Below, in pieces: positions 12,501 to 23,738 of a stretch of 64,000 nucleotides of DNA. A program made the position numbers and the translations under genes. Origin of the DNA: Lojkania enalia (lineage: Eukaryota; Ascomycota; Dothideomycetes; Pleosporales); contig ML986644.1 of the NCBI GenBank assembly GCA_010094045.1, positions 133,687 through 197,686 of the forward strand. The letters run 5' to 3'. The notes under the pieces were generated by a model. It searched no databases, was not told where the DNA came from, and saw nothing but the letters and a program-made list of their open reading frames with translations. Numbering within the stretch: the first letter of the stretch is position 1; every line of letters begins with the position of its first letter.

Positions 12501-12742
12501 GCAGCGGCTACCGCAACCCCTGGAATGACAGCGGCATCAATCTTGCGGATGACGAACACCATACGAACGGTTGGCCTTTACCAACCCCGCGATTCGAGAA
12601 TAAATTTCCTTTTAGTTCCCCTTCAGCGGCATCTGGGGATGTGACACCCAGATACGATCCGCGGGCTTCCGTTGATAGCGGTCGGCCCAGTACTTCTCAT
12701 TCTGCATCTGGATACCCGGCCCCTATTGGGCCTCCTCGTTAA
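9552..12742 (+). CDS. Multi-KH-domain RNA-binding protein (vigilin/Khd4-like)
   Basis: Five exons: 9552-10091, 10147-10419, 10475-10936, 10986-11864 and 11915-12742; all introns are 49-55 nt, phase 0, giving 993 residues. Several KH domains are visible. One at about residues 285-350 has ICGRGRKNIKLIE, one near 515 has FVSGKKNGKINKIM, and the best, near 583, has IIGIGGQHIQRIMKKY, a full GxxG loop. Further degenerate KH units flank them. The last 190 residues are Ser/Pro-rich and disordered. Known for the family: KH proteins bind single-stranded RNA and control mRNA stability, transport or translation in the cytoplasm. Start chosen at 9552 for its CCACCATG context. The apparent stop at 10161 lies inside exon 2 read in the wrong frame: a 55-nt intron (10092-10146) with a CTAAC branch site restores the frame. 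Confidence 0.88.
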
Positions 12743-13823
12743 ATGATACACTATTTTACTTATGCAGGTTTCTTACGAACAAATACCCCTCTCCAGTACT
12801 ATGCGACGATCAACCAAAAGAATTATACCCCACACGGCGAACACAAGCCTCTAGCTGGTTGCTGTGTCTTTCTGGACTGTGTCTTTGTGCGAATTTTCCC
12901 CTTTTCTTTATTTTTTTTTTATTTTTTTTTTATTTTATTTTTTTTTTCCAATGTCTTGGTTAGTTTGATTTTCAGTTATCTGGGTTTCTACTTTATTTAT
13001 GGCGTTATTACGTGCAATGATTCCCCCGGCGCAAAAGAAATATACCAATTTGCTACTTTACGGTTTTGCGCGTTGGATGAACTAGACGATAAAGGGTGTT
13101 CGAGTGGGAGTAGCGTCAGAGGGCAGACCGTGGTGAGACGGTCTCTGGCTCTGAGGGTACTTAAAGGAAGACGTAGGCTAGGGCGACGGATCTTCCCTGC
13201 ACTCTTCTCTCTCCTTCAACAGTCATGGAAGAATGCTCTAGTTCGTTGAAATTTCAGTCCTACCCTACACGGCGATCACGATTGTGGGAAACAACTGGAA
13301 GGGTGTGTTCTGGCAGACAAAGAGATTGTTATGAAAACGTATGGTTTTGTTTCGAAAAGTGCACGGCAGGAAGACACACAATAGACGAAGTACAATTATA
13401 CCCAAAAATTATTTGGTTTGATTCTTTGCTGTGAAGAGTTGAGATGATTTTGTTAAGGGACGTACTGCCCTGGTAATTCTGTCTGTCTAGTTGTCTAGCT
13501 GGCTATATAGCTTTAGCAACTCTCGGCAGAAAATGGTGGGGTGACTTTTTGTTTAAATCAGATAGTGATGGGTCTTGGCAAGCGGGCGGGCCATTCGCCA
13601 ACGGTGACGTCGGCGAATAAATGAGGTCTTGGATCGGCGAGCTTTCGGAAAGGCTGGAAAGCTCGTGGTCCTTTTTTTCTTTCTCTTTTCTTCCCACTCG
13701 ACGCTATTGTGCCCTACGATACGAGGAGCGAATTACTTGTTTCTAAAAACTTAATTGCCATAGCCCTTCTCCATTTGCACGGATTTCAATTTGAAATATT
13801 TTTTCTCGAGTTGTGCTTGCACA
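12743..13823. other. Intergenic with T-rich 3' region
   Basis: Contains a T-rich stretch at about 12899-12950, probably in the 3' UTR of the KH-protein gene. The open frame across it is low-complexity Phe/Tyr sequence and not a credible gene. No other feature is recognised before the rhodanese gene. Confidence 0.55.
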
Positions 13824-14518
13824 ATGGCGTCTAGACGCGTAGTCGGATCGCTGCGTCTCCGCGCAGGTTCGTCGTCGTTGCTGCGACGTGGACGGTTCAT
13901 CGGCGCTAATGCTAGTATCGTTCGGAATGGGATTTCGAATGTGAATGCGAGGATGATTCGGGTGGAGGATGGGTTCGGTGTTGGTGTTGGTGGTGGACAG
14001 CAGAGGAGGTGGCACTCGAAGGTGACGGAGGAGGGGGGTAGTAGGGTGTATGGGTTTGAGGATGTGAGTGTGGGTTCTGTTGATATGAGAAGGAGGGGAG
14101 TGTGGGCTGGGCTGGGCTGACGGGGTTGTAGGTTGTCAAGATGCTCGGAGACCCCACCGAAACAGACCGCATCCTCATCGACGTCCGCGAGCCGAGCGAA
14201 TACCTCGAGTCCGCGATCCCCACCGCACTCAACATTCCCATCACCTCACACCCGGACGCCCTTCTGCTCCCGCCCGACGAGTTCCAGGACCGCTTCGGCT
14301 TCGAGAAGCCGCCTGTGACAAAGGAAGTCGTGTTTTACTGTAAGGCAGGCGTACGGAGTAGGGCGGCGGGGGTGCTGGCTAGGCAGGCGGGGTATGAGAG
14401 GGTGGGGGAGTATAGGGGGAGTTTTTTGGAGTGGGTGGATAGGGGCGGAATTACGACGAAGAAGGCAGGGGGGAAGGGAGAACCAGAGGATCCGCATATT
14501 TCGGAGGGGGGGCTGTAG
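13824..14518 (+). CDS. Mitochondrial rhodanese-domain protein (Rdl2/Aim42-like)
   Basis: Two exons, 13824-14063 and 14132-14518, with a 68-nt intron (GTGAGT..GTAG, phase 0), giving 208 residues. Residues 1-60 are rich in Arg, Ser and Ala without acids, as in a mitochondrial presequence. The rhodanese fold follows: ILIDVREPSEYLESAIPTAL near its start and the active-site loop FYCKAGVRSRAAG, in which the Cys carries the persulfide. This is one single-domain rhodanese, similar in layout to yeast Rdl2. Known for the family: transfer of sulfane sulfur from thiosulfate to thiol acceptors. GC-rich codon use in both exons leaves long antisense open frames, which are shadows. The start ATG at 13824 follows ACACA. 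Confidence 0.88.
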
Positions 14519-15625
14519 GGGGGAGGGGCCATGATATTATGGCTTGGGAGGGTAATGTATATATGGGCGTGGTGTGGTGCCGGGTGGGAAGAACGGGGAT
14601 TGGAGACTTGGATTTGGGGAGGTGGGACTGTGGTATACAGGTACATGGGGGTTTGGTGAACAATGCATGACATAGGAGAATATTATATGCAAGATAATGA
14701 TTTTCAGACCATGGTTTTGAATGTTTGACTTGGTACTCTCTTTTTCTTGCTTTTCTATTGACGGAGCGTGCTAGACCATTGTAGAAGTCCGAAAATATGC
14801 ATTCCCTTCAAGAGGTAGTTGAATTGGGAAGACAGATGAGGATCATCAGGTTGAGAAAGTGTTTGGATGAGATGTGAGCAGTGGGACTCCTAGTGTAGCC
14901 ATGAGTGACTGAAACATTATAGCGGCACATTGGCGGGACTGGGATAGTTTGTTTGGTATACTATATTTGTCTCACATCGACGCACTCGTACCGTACCAAA
15001 TCCAAGGTTCTTTAATTTATCAGCAAATCTAGTACTCTATAAATACCTTGATAATTCTATGGCTCTATGCAGGATTTCGTATATCGCTACTACCTAGATT
15101 TAAAGCCGCTACTATATGAATAATTGCGCATAAATAAAATCGTTTTTTTTTTTCATTTTTTTAATAATGGATTGTGTATGGCTTCCGGCTTGTTTGTTGG
15201 TGAGAAGGATTGGACAACCGGCTTATATGTTTACGGAACTTTTCCGTAGACCGGTGTTGGAGAATCTAGAGGCAAGGGATTCAGACGTTGATTGGACGGA
15301 CGAATTAGAGTGTTTGAAAGGCTTCTACCTAATTGCTGTAAAAAGTTAGTGAATGGTGAAGGTTAGCTAATAACAATCACTTAGGTGTTTTGCTTGCACG
15401 AATAGCAGATAGCTCCTATTTATAGTCACCAAAGTATGAAGTTCCTATTCGGCACTTTCACCTACAATTACTTTGCAAAATTTGTCTTCGCAATTGCTTG
15501 CTCTTTAAGGGGCGCCTAGCGCTCCGCATCTACACAGGTACACGAGCAAAAACCTTGCGCCCGAAACGTAGGCAGGACAGCATCATACTTTCATCAGAAT
15601 CCTTCCTTTTATTATCAGGCGCAGC
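14519..15625. other. Intergenic, AT-rich, no gene recognised
   Basis: About 1.1 kb with no recognisable coding sequence; it becomes AT-rich after 14.9 kb, with a T run at 15146-15155. A 60-codon frame at 15167-15349 has no supporting feature. Confidence 0.6.
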
Positions 15626-17385
15626 ATGTCTGCCATCCTGATTTCATATCCGAAAGCCCATGTCGTCCGCTGGAATTCGTCGAACGTTTATGTTAGATGT
15701 CTGTACTGCGAAAAGATACATCAGCACGGCGTTCAACTTCCAGGAAGACGTACTTCGAACTGCTACCCAGGTGGCGAATACGAGTTCATCTTTCCCATTG
15801 ATGAAAAGAGGGAATTAGTTGGCTATGAGATTGACAAGGGAAGGGCCTATTTCGTGAACGCTAGCTTGAAAACAGACCAAGAAAATGAGATTTTACATTC
15901 TTCAGGAGACGATGAATGTGAACTGACCGACGCTTTCCGCTCCCAAATGAACCTTTCAACCACGAAACCAAAGTCAGAGCCAGTTTTGAATCTCTACGAC
16001 GATTCAAGAGAGTTCGAAACTATCAGTCTCCCTAACGGCAACAATTTTAAACAAAAGAGAATATTATCACCTATTTCGGATTGCATATTGGGTAACTTGT
16101 CCGCAATAAACCAATACCTCCGTACTTCGGGCGAGACAAAACTCTTCCTGCACGGAAGAGACAGTACGGGAGACACTATTCTAATCAAGGCTGCGTCAGA
16201 AAAGAGCCATGAGATGGTGTCACTCCTTCTAAATCACGGTGCCGATGCGAACGCTATTAACAATGCTGGACGAAGTGCACTCATGCAGGCGGCGCTCTGG
16301 GGCCGGATTGAAAACGTGAGAGCGCTGCTCAACGCCAACGCCGATAAAGGCCTTCGAGACCGTGAGGGTCGTTGTGCGATAGATCTAGCACAGCAGACTC
16401 GCAAAAATGAAAAGGAGAGATACTGGCGTTCTCCATATGAGTCTGCACAACGCATGTTGGAGAGTGATAGAGATAGGCGACATATTATTATCTTACTCGA
16501 AGACTTGAATGCTGAGACCCTGCACGAATACACTGGACCAATGTCGGAGAGTGAAAGCAACGAATATAGCTTCAGGAAATCCGAATGCAAGACAACTATA
16601 ACGCTTTATGGACCTAATCGCAACTACTATGTGCCAAATATCAAGAAAACTGTCGCCTTTCTTGATAGGGAGAGCACTTCGCTCGTGAAGAGGCAAGTAG
16701 TGGTTGGGGTGCCGATGCCCTACCTCTGGAAGATAAAGTTAGGCCACGCTGGATCGATCAAGTCTATTATATCGCATCCACAATTGGCCATAAGCTCCCA
16801 TGTGCGCCAGATCCAAATTGGGATCATGGCAGACCCGGGAAGTATTTCGCTTGCCATGCGGAGGAGAAGTTGATCTCCTACTTCATAGATAGGCACGTAT
16901 TTATGCCTCGAGATAGGGAACCTGACCAGAATTTGGAGAAGTCAATCATTGAAATACAAGATTCTCTTACAGAGGGGAGGTACTCATCCACAGCCTGGGC
17001 AAAGGTGTGTGATTTGGAAATGGAGAAAGAAGAACTGAATGTCCAGCTTATCGACGCCGATGATCTATTACTTGGTGACGCTTATGACAAGCAAGAGGTC
17101 GAGAGATTGAAATATAAGATCCATGCAATCAATGAAAAACTATCAAGTCTCGAGTCCGACACTTCTGTTGCCGCGATTAGAACTCAGGAGAAGAAAGAAC
17201 GCATACTGCTGAAGAAACAGAAGATGCATGAAGACTTGATGGCGCTGAGTAGAATTGAGCCTACCATCTCGTTGAGGCGTGCTGTCATACTGAGCAGCAA
17301 TGATATCTGCGAAGACTGCGAGATGTTCAAGAACAGGGTGAATGAATTTTTCCGGTTGAACATCAGGATGAGCTGGCGTGCCTAG
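15626..17385 (+). CDS. Ankyrin-repeat protein with deaminase-like C-terminal domain, frameshifted
   Basis: Reads from 15626 in one frame to about 16670 and continues in another frame to 17385; allowing for one missing base the product is 586 residues. The N-terminal 100 residues contain CLYCEKIHQHG, a Cys/His module usual in these proteins. Three ankyrin repeats follow at about 190-260 (GDTILIKAASEKSHEMVSLL, GRSALMQAALWGRIENVRAL, GRCAIDLAQQ). The C-terminal domain has CHAEEKLI (residue about 409) and ICEDCEMF (about 560), the His/Glu and Cys-x2-Cys signature of zinc-dependent nucleic-acid deaminase-like folds. Pfam calls the related fungal domain SsdA toxin-like. The break sits at a GGG run, 16668-16670, where a fourth G would keep the family pattern continuous; no intron fits. 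This is either a real pseudogene or a base-call error. Function in fungi is unknown; a nucleic-acid target is inferred only from the fold. Confidence 0.72.
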
Positions 17386-18639
17386 CTTGGTTACATATAT
17401 CCGTCGACTCATTCAGTGCAAGCGATTAGTATCGGATCACTCTAACAACTCTCTATCAAGCTTCTTATCGTCAAGATTGAAGCGTTTCTTATTAAAGCTT
17501 CCGATTCTTTCAATTTGAGGTAGCTAGCTTGTTCTCTAACTGCAATTTCTCAACCTATGTACCGAGTAATTCACTCTCACTGGTCCTGGCTTGTTTGACT
17601 GCTCTTTCCAAGAGCGGGAGTGGGAATGGGGTAAAGCATAAGCGGATCAATCAAATACATACACTCAGTGGAAGACGATCTGGTGATTCATTGAAATTCT
17701 TGTTTTATTAGGCTAGATATGCCATAGAAATTACTCAATTGAACAGACCATGCGTCCGGAGTGAGAATAGCTACCTCTTCAAACTGAGCTATGTTAAATT
17801 TAGAGAATGGTGAAGTGGTTGGTTATCTCTTGGCCCAGCAATCTCATACTCCGCAACCTTCACATCCTCTATGACTTCTAGCTGGTATATCGACAATATC
17901 TTCATAGCATATAGATGAAGGATAATTTCGTTCTTTGTGCCCCTGAGACCGAGAAAAATACATGTACTGTCCGTCACTGGGTCGAGAGATGGACCCCATC
18001 GCGAGATACATTTACGCCTTAGGTGCCTGTGGGCCCGGTGAGATACTCCAAGACATCTACACTAGTACTAACGCTGGGGATTTTCGGTCCATCGTCTCAT
18101 TCTCGGTCCTTCCCTTCGTCCCACTGACTCTTCTAATGACGCCGGCTTTGATCTTTCCCCTTATTGTCTATCATCATAACCTCCCTGTTTTGCTCCGGCT
18201 CCTGGCCCCATCAAGAGCTCCGAGAATTTCGCTAGGATGAGGAGGCAGCCCTGACAGCTTAGTCTGTATTAGCGAGCTTACATTACTTGGTAGTAAATTG
18301 TATTATATTCTAGTAAGACTTTTCTTTTAGGTTAGCTTGTAAGACTAGACGTGGCGCAACGTCTCTGAAAATGTCTACGACTCTATGTGTAGCTTCTTTG
18401 TTGCTATATCTCTATTAGCTCCCGGTAGCTGGAGTCTAGAAATTACCTCGAGCTCGTATTCACTTGTTCCTTCCCTATCCCTCCCACTAATATGGACAGA
18501 GCCAGTTAAGCACTTCCATGAGGTGTTTCTCCTAGCGTGCCTAGATCGTACTGTGCCCTAGCAGATTATAGCGACGTCCCTCACTCTACAGTCTATTGCT
18601 GTGTACGCAGACGACGATCGATCGAAGAGAAGGCTAAAA
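17386..18639. other. AT-rich degenerate DNA before the transposon relics
   Basis: No gene is supported. From about 17.96 kb the sequence takes the character of the following relics: scattered TAG/TAA in every frame and fragments that look like decayed coding sequence. The 92-codon frame at 17962-18240 has no recognisable domain. It probably includes the upstream part of the Fot/pogo element or another unrecognised relic. Confidence 0.5.
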
Positions 18640-19085
18640 GCTATTAGTATCTTACTAAATCCGAAACTAAAGCCGTCGCCGACTTTTTACTGTAAATGTC
18701 GGATCTTGGACAACCCATATGAATAAATCACAGACCTTTAATGGCCTTTAGAACTACCCGCCACCAGCCTATGCTTAACAGACCGTATAAACCTCCAGGC
18801 AAGAATTAGGCTAAGGCTCCAGAGCAACGCTGTCTAGAACTTAAATCGAGAGCAGTTAGCAGACTAGAACCGCTATGAGAAAAACACGTATGGAAAGATT
18901 GCATACTGGTTTGATGTGGTCAGTAAGGTGTCAGATAATCCGGCCGTTCTGACAGAAAATATATATAGCATAGACGAGATTAAAGTTATACTATCTATAC
19001 CCGGTTCTGTTAAAGCTCTTATAGGTAAGGATGATATGCGGGCCTAGAGAGGCGCGCGTATTAAGCCAACTACGGTAACTACGAT

Positions 19086-19291
19086 TAGTTGGATCCTAGA
19101 GCACATGGTATGACGGTCCATCACAAATAGTGGTATGACGGCCAATTACAAACGATGATGAGACCGCCCATTACAAACAGTGATACACCACTCTCAAACA
19201 CATCCTTGATACAGACCTATATATATAGGTCTCTACTTCGTGGTAGCAAAATTATCCCACTTGTATTCTCAGTTCAGAGCTTCAACTCGAT
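19086..19291. mobile_element. Insertion of about 206 bp inside the pogo relic, likely solo LTR
   Basis: The transposase reading breaks after the Thr-Thr-Ile region at 19085 and resumes at 19292 with the expected next residues. The insert is flanked by ACGAT and TCGAT, a plausible 5-bp target duplication with one change. Inside are three 25-bp repeats, a TATATATATAGG box near 19224-19235, and an end resembling LTR R/U5 sequence. Calling it a solo LTR is inference; no internal retroelement sequence is present. Confidence 0.5.
19106..19180. repeat. Three tandem 25-bp units in the LTR-like insertion
   Basis: Units at 19106-19130, 19131-19155 and 19156-19180 share TGGTATGACGG..CA.TTACAAA, with several changes in the third; a fourth partial copy begins at 19181. 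They could be enhancer-like repeats of the LTR. Confidence 0.8.
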
Positions 19292-20570
19292 CGAGTGTAT
19301 TAGTGCTGTCGAGATGTACTTAACACCTATTATTATCTAGCTAGCTTTTACGCATCGAAGAAACTAGACTATATTCTCTACTCCCGGATGGTTGTATGCG
19401 TTCAATGAGCCCAGATATACTACCTCTAAAATCGAATTAGAGTGGTTTAAGCGTGTCTTTAATCCCTAAACTTATGAGCAGGCTAATTAGAAACTACGGG
19501 TACTAATCTGTGGCGATTTTAGTTGAATTCCATTATTAGTTTGCCTACAGGCAGGAGCACCACAGATGTGACTGCCCTCCAGGCAGTCAGTGGCGCTAAG
19601 CAGATAGAGGAGCGCCTACAACTATAAAATAGTTTGCAGATCTCATAGATAGATTATTATCACTTGTTTCCTTAGTCCAGAGCTTTAACTATTTCGGGAA
19701 GTATAAGACCCTTAAAATCCTAGAGTATTATCTTGAAAATAATATTATCCTATGTCGTCTCCCCTCTTATACCTCCTATTAGCTCTAGTCCTACGACGTC
19801 GTAGTATTTGCTTACTAAAGGCCATCTATCGTAGACAGGTTAATCGACTTAAGCAAGAAGGCGTAGATATAGTTAGCGAGGAGCATTTCACGTCTCTCTA
19901 TAGCCCTATAAGGAAAAGGCTTTTACAGCTAGGAATATCAACGCCAGTTTTGCTGCAAGTGGTTTAGTACTCTTTAACATAGAGAGGATATTTAGAGATA
20001 TACTAAAGCTCCCCGCTGTATTAACTATCCCTAAAGTTTATTATCTGAATGAAGAGTTGCTATGAACGCCCGTAATGCCCCTAATATCAGTGTTAGTAAA
20101 GGCTCTTGTGTCACTGCAGAATATGATTATCAAACATGATGCGCATGCGCTTAATGAAGCGACTCAATAGCGCCTATAGAGGCACATATAGATGTTCGTC
20201 AATGCTGCCGAGACATGCTTTGCCAAGGGTGGTCTCCAGCAGGACTACATTCGATTCTTGTTTAGGATCAGCAACGAAGCCAAAGTGAAACGAACGGCCA
20301 AATCGGAAATACTAATGAGAGGCGAACGGAACGTAATAAGATATAAGGACCTTAAGGCTGTTCGAGTAATGCGTGCTGTGAAATAGCAAGCTAAAGCAAA
20401 AAGAATAGGAAGATGTGGTCAGAAGCGTAAAACTCCCGCAGAGACAGGGGGGATAGAGGTAGGCCTAGATATGATAGAGCCATAGACCAAAGTTGCACGG
20501 CGCAGCCTAAGGACGAGATACCGCCAGAATCGGGACTATGGAGAGCTCTAGTACCGCGGATGTATTAGAG

Positions 20571-21028
20571 TGTTAGTCTTTGTTATACTTCTATGTACGC
20601 ACAGAGAGGTAAATAGACAGCAATTAATACCAACGCTCTTTATAGTCTCTATGTCGCGCTTAGGTACCTAGCGGTGATCGTGCCTGCCGTCGTTGTGTCC
20701 GTCATCGTTATCTTCCCTCCGCTAGCTGCTATTTTGTTTCTATTTCCTCTGCCATACCAATTATAACCTTGCCAGTATCATCTTCGAACTCGTGATACCA
20801 GATCATCTGAATGCTTGCTGGAGGCGGTAGAGAGGAATTGGTGGTACAGTGGTAACTAATATCGGTTTCCGGATCCTGCACTTCAGTTATTCTGAGCAGC
20901 TGTGCGCTCAGAAAGACGCTTACAAATTGACTCTTAGCGCTTAGTAGGAGTTGCACATACGCCTTCGACACTATAAGCTGTGGCAAATGTACCTCTACCT
21001 ATCCGTTACCTATACAGTTCGAAACGTC
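20571..21028. other. Degenerate DNA between relics
   Basis: No gene or element is recognised. An 85-codon minus-strand frame at 20729-20986 has no known domain and lies among RIP-type sequence. Confidence 0.5.
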
Positions 21029-22108
21029 TACAACCCGTAGCAGGAGCGGCTAGCCATCCTCCCTGCTAGCAGTGGCGACATTCTGTACCATTAAAGTATC
21101 TGTTACCCTTGTATATTGCTTGTAAGTAAGGTTTGATAAAATAACTTTACTTGCCTACACGTAGTATTCTTTATTGCTCGATCTATTTTACTGTAGATAG
21201 CATTTATAAAAAAAGCTCTAGGTATAAACCTCGTCTTATTATCCCTCTTTGTATAGAATAATAGATAAAGCAAGCGACATTAACTATACATATAGAAAGA
21301 TAATTATATAAGTCTATAACCACAGTTGCGCATAACGGTCTGCAAGCACGTCTTGCGATACCAGCCGCGAAGGATAGTCTTTCTCGGAATACCTACTATG
21401 GACGGCCCGACCCACAATCCAGGTCTAGTTCCTATTTATACTAAAATCTGGAGCTATAACATATTTAACTAGCGAGCGCCCACCCCAACCAACTTTAGAC
21501 GGCTATAACACGATAATAATCAACAACGCGCGTAGATGCTATAGAAAGCGATAGTCTATTATATTATTTAGTGCCTATGATATCGATTTAGGGCGTATAA
21601 GAATTATAGCTAGGCTATATACAGCGCCTCCAGTACTGTTAAAGCTAGCTAGCTGCTTTTTATCGAGGAGCATACGAAGCAGACGGACAGGTGCGGAAGG
21701 CAGTCGAGCTGCTGGAACATGTTGTAGCCGTAAAAGCGATGGTACTCCGAGAAAACCATCCTTCGCGGCTGGTATCGCAAGACATGCTTGCAGACCTTTA
21801 TGCACAGCTGTCGGTTCACTCAGATTTGATATAATTCTTTCCCTTTATGGAGTTAACATTACTTGTTTTATCCATTACTCTGTAGAAAGAGGGATGGTAA
21901 GGTAAATTCTATACTTAGAGTGTTTTTATAATCTCTGTCTATAGTAAAATAGAGCGAGCAATAAGGAATACTGCGTACAGGTAAGTAGAGGTATGTTATC
22001 GAAGCTTATTTATAAGCAATATACAACAGGAACAGGTACTTTAATAGTACATAATGTCACCACTGCTAACAGGGAGGATGGCTAGCCCGCTCCTTCCACA
22101 GGGTTGTG
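21029..22108. repeat. Long diverged inverted repeat (two ~366-bp arms, 347-bp spacer)
   Basis: The left arm, 21029-21393, matches the reverse complement of 21741-22108 along its length. Clear anchor pairs: CTAGCCATCCTCCCTG (21050-21065) against its complement at 22073-22088; GTATATTGCTT; and the inner block CTTGCGATACCAGCCGCGA (21352-21370). Most differences are C/T or G/A transitions, as expected of RIP. The outer ~240 bp has LTR-like features (begins near TGTGGAAGGAGCG on the minus strand of the right arm), so the structure may be two retroelement ends lying head to head. The right arm abuts the LINE relic. Confidence 0.85.
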
Positions 22109-23398
22109 CGAGAGGCGTGCTCCCTATGAAACAGAGACTAAGAAAGCAAACAATCGCGTTCTGGGTGTCAATTCACAAGCTGGGTCAGTCACATCCCCAC
22201 TGGATGCTTAAGCAACAACGACTATGCACGAAGCATCGATCACCGCTTATGAGGGTGGTAGAGATGTGTGTAGATGTCTAGATAGACGCAGTACTCGAAG
22301 TTAAGCCGTACGCATGCCCGCCGTGGGTAGCGCGGCCTAAGGTAGTAATATGCGAGGATGAAGAGCGGGCACGAGCTGTCGCAGGGGACTACCATCCAGG
22401 ACGGGTAGACCTATATGTAGACGCATCCGTACAAAATAGGAGAGTAGGCATTAGGGTGTATGCCAGGCCATCGCAAGTATGCATCTCGAAGATAGTAGCA
22501 AGCTCAGATTAGGCGGACGTGCACTTCACTGAACTGCTAGCAATCAGCGAAGCAGCTAACTGGCTGTGGGGTCCGTTGTGTGTAGCCCTTGATAGAGACA
22601 GTCGGCCTGTGCCAGCGTTAAGTATCCGGATCTTCTCCGACTCGCTGTCAGCGCTGCTGTCAGCGCGTAGTTAGCGAGCCAGCGCGTATTAAGTTATTGT
22701 AATAGATATCATCAAGAAACTTTGGATGACCAACATTACGCTGTATTGGATCCTAGGACATACAGGGATCGAAGGTAATGAGCAGGCAGACAGGCTGGCA
22801 AAGGCAGCGACGAGAGAAGAGAACGAGCAGCCACCGCAGCGCGATGGTGTACCATGGTATATAACACGGCTGGCACTGGAAAGAGCTAACATAATAGCAG
22901 GACCTCCCCCGCCGAAGTAGGTTGAGACAGGTAAATTCACGCGGAAGATTAATATAGTATTTTACCTAGGCAGGTCGGCGAAGATATACTAATAGTTAAG
23001 TAGTATAGAGGCAGCAATTCTCTCACAATTGCGGACGGTAAAATATTTCTTAACAAGTATCTGGATAAGATTAAGGTATTGATGCAGCAGTATATAAGTA
23101 CGAATACAGAGTCGATAGCGTACTTTCTCTTCTTATATAGGTTGTGGTGAGAGGCGAATCTTGTCTCAGGGAGGGAGATGAGGAGCTGAACTGGTTGATT
23201 GAGGATGGCCAGCAGGCCATATTTATGTATATAAGGAAAGGTATATCAGCTGATATCCAGCGTGATTTGATATCGTGCGACGGTATCCGATACAACCTGC
23301 AACGGGATAACTTGCTCCCGTACGGTAGTAGGAAATCGTACTCAGTAGACTCGCCAAATCCCTATCACAAAGGCAACTATGCCGTCCTGATTTTTTAA
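22100..23398 (+). mobile_element. Non-LTR (LINE/Tad-like) retrotransposon relic: RNase H and 3' end of ORF2
   Basis: Degenerate coding sequence matching the last part of a fungal LINE ORF2. Landmarks in order: GCARGVLPM and KQTIAFWVSIHKLGQSHPHW (22100-22205), then RNase H with LYVDAS (22408), HFTELLAISEAANWLW (22524), IFSDSLSALL (22630) and ILGHTGIEGNEQADRLAKAA (22750-22810). These hold the Asp, Glu, Asp and His/Asp positions of the active site. Downstream are the usual Ser-Gln-Leu-Arg-Thr and Cys-containing tail blocks in shifted frames (23015-23300). Stops and frame changes break it in several places. The reverse transcriptase and endonuclease parts were not found upstream, where the inverted repeat lies. 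Confidence 0.8.
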
Positions 23399-23738
23399 AT
23401 TGGCGTAGCGAGCGTACTCTAGAATAGCCGCGTAATATGGCTAACGTAGAAATACGGAAAATTTTGACACATTTATAGAATTAGAGCCGCTTGAATATAA
23501 AGTACCTATGATTCGTCTCGCGATAGGGGCCGTCTCTTGACCTAGGGACAGACTGTATGTTCAAATCATGGGCCATGATAACGGCCTTTGTTCTCTAGTA
23601 TACTCGACAATGTCATTGTCAAAATTTCGTATATACGGAAAATTGCATTCACCTTTGAATGACGGGTAGTAGCCTCAGTTGCCATCTTATTATTTTCATT
23701 TTTGAAATATACTGGTAGGACCAGCTTCGCATCTAAAC

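Larger units (their letters stand above)
18640..20570 (+). mobile_element. Fot1/pogo-type DNA transposon relic (Tc1/mariner superfamily), RIP-degraded
   Basis: Read in three frames with many stops, this stretch follows the whole length of a Fot/pogo DDE transposase. Recognisable blocks in order: NTYGKIAYWFDVVSKV and NIYSIDEIKVILS (near 18880-19000), GSVKALIGKDDMRA, then after an insertion IECISAV, FSTPGWLYAFNEPRYTTSK (near 19380) and LEWFKRVFNP. They continue with YYLENNIILC, YRRQVNRLKQEGVDIVS and LYSPIRKRLL (near 19830-19930), and finally AAETCFAKGGLQQDYIRFLF with a Lys/Arg-rich tail (20200-20470). Most stops are TAG/TAA where the family has Gln or Trp, as C-to-T mutation would give. Terminal inverted repeats were not found, so the ends are approximate. 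The element cannot encode a transposase. Confidence 0.8.

Noticed and set aside
13912..14673. Antisense frames over the rhodanese gene
   Set aside because: GC-skewed third positions of the true gene keep the opposite strand open; their products are Pro/Ser/His low complexity.
21575..21805. 76-codon minus-strand frame within the inverted repeat
   Set aside because: Lies across the spacer and right arm of RIP-type sequence; no domain and no matching intact copy in the left arm.
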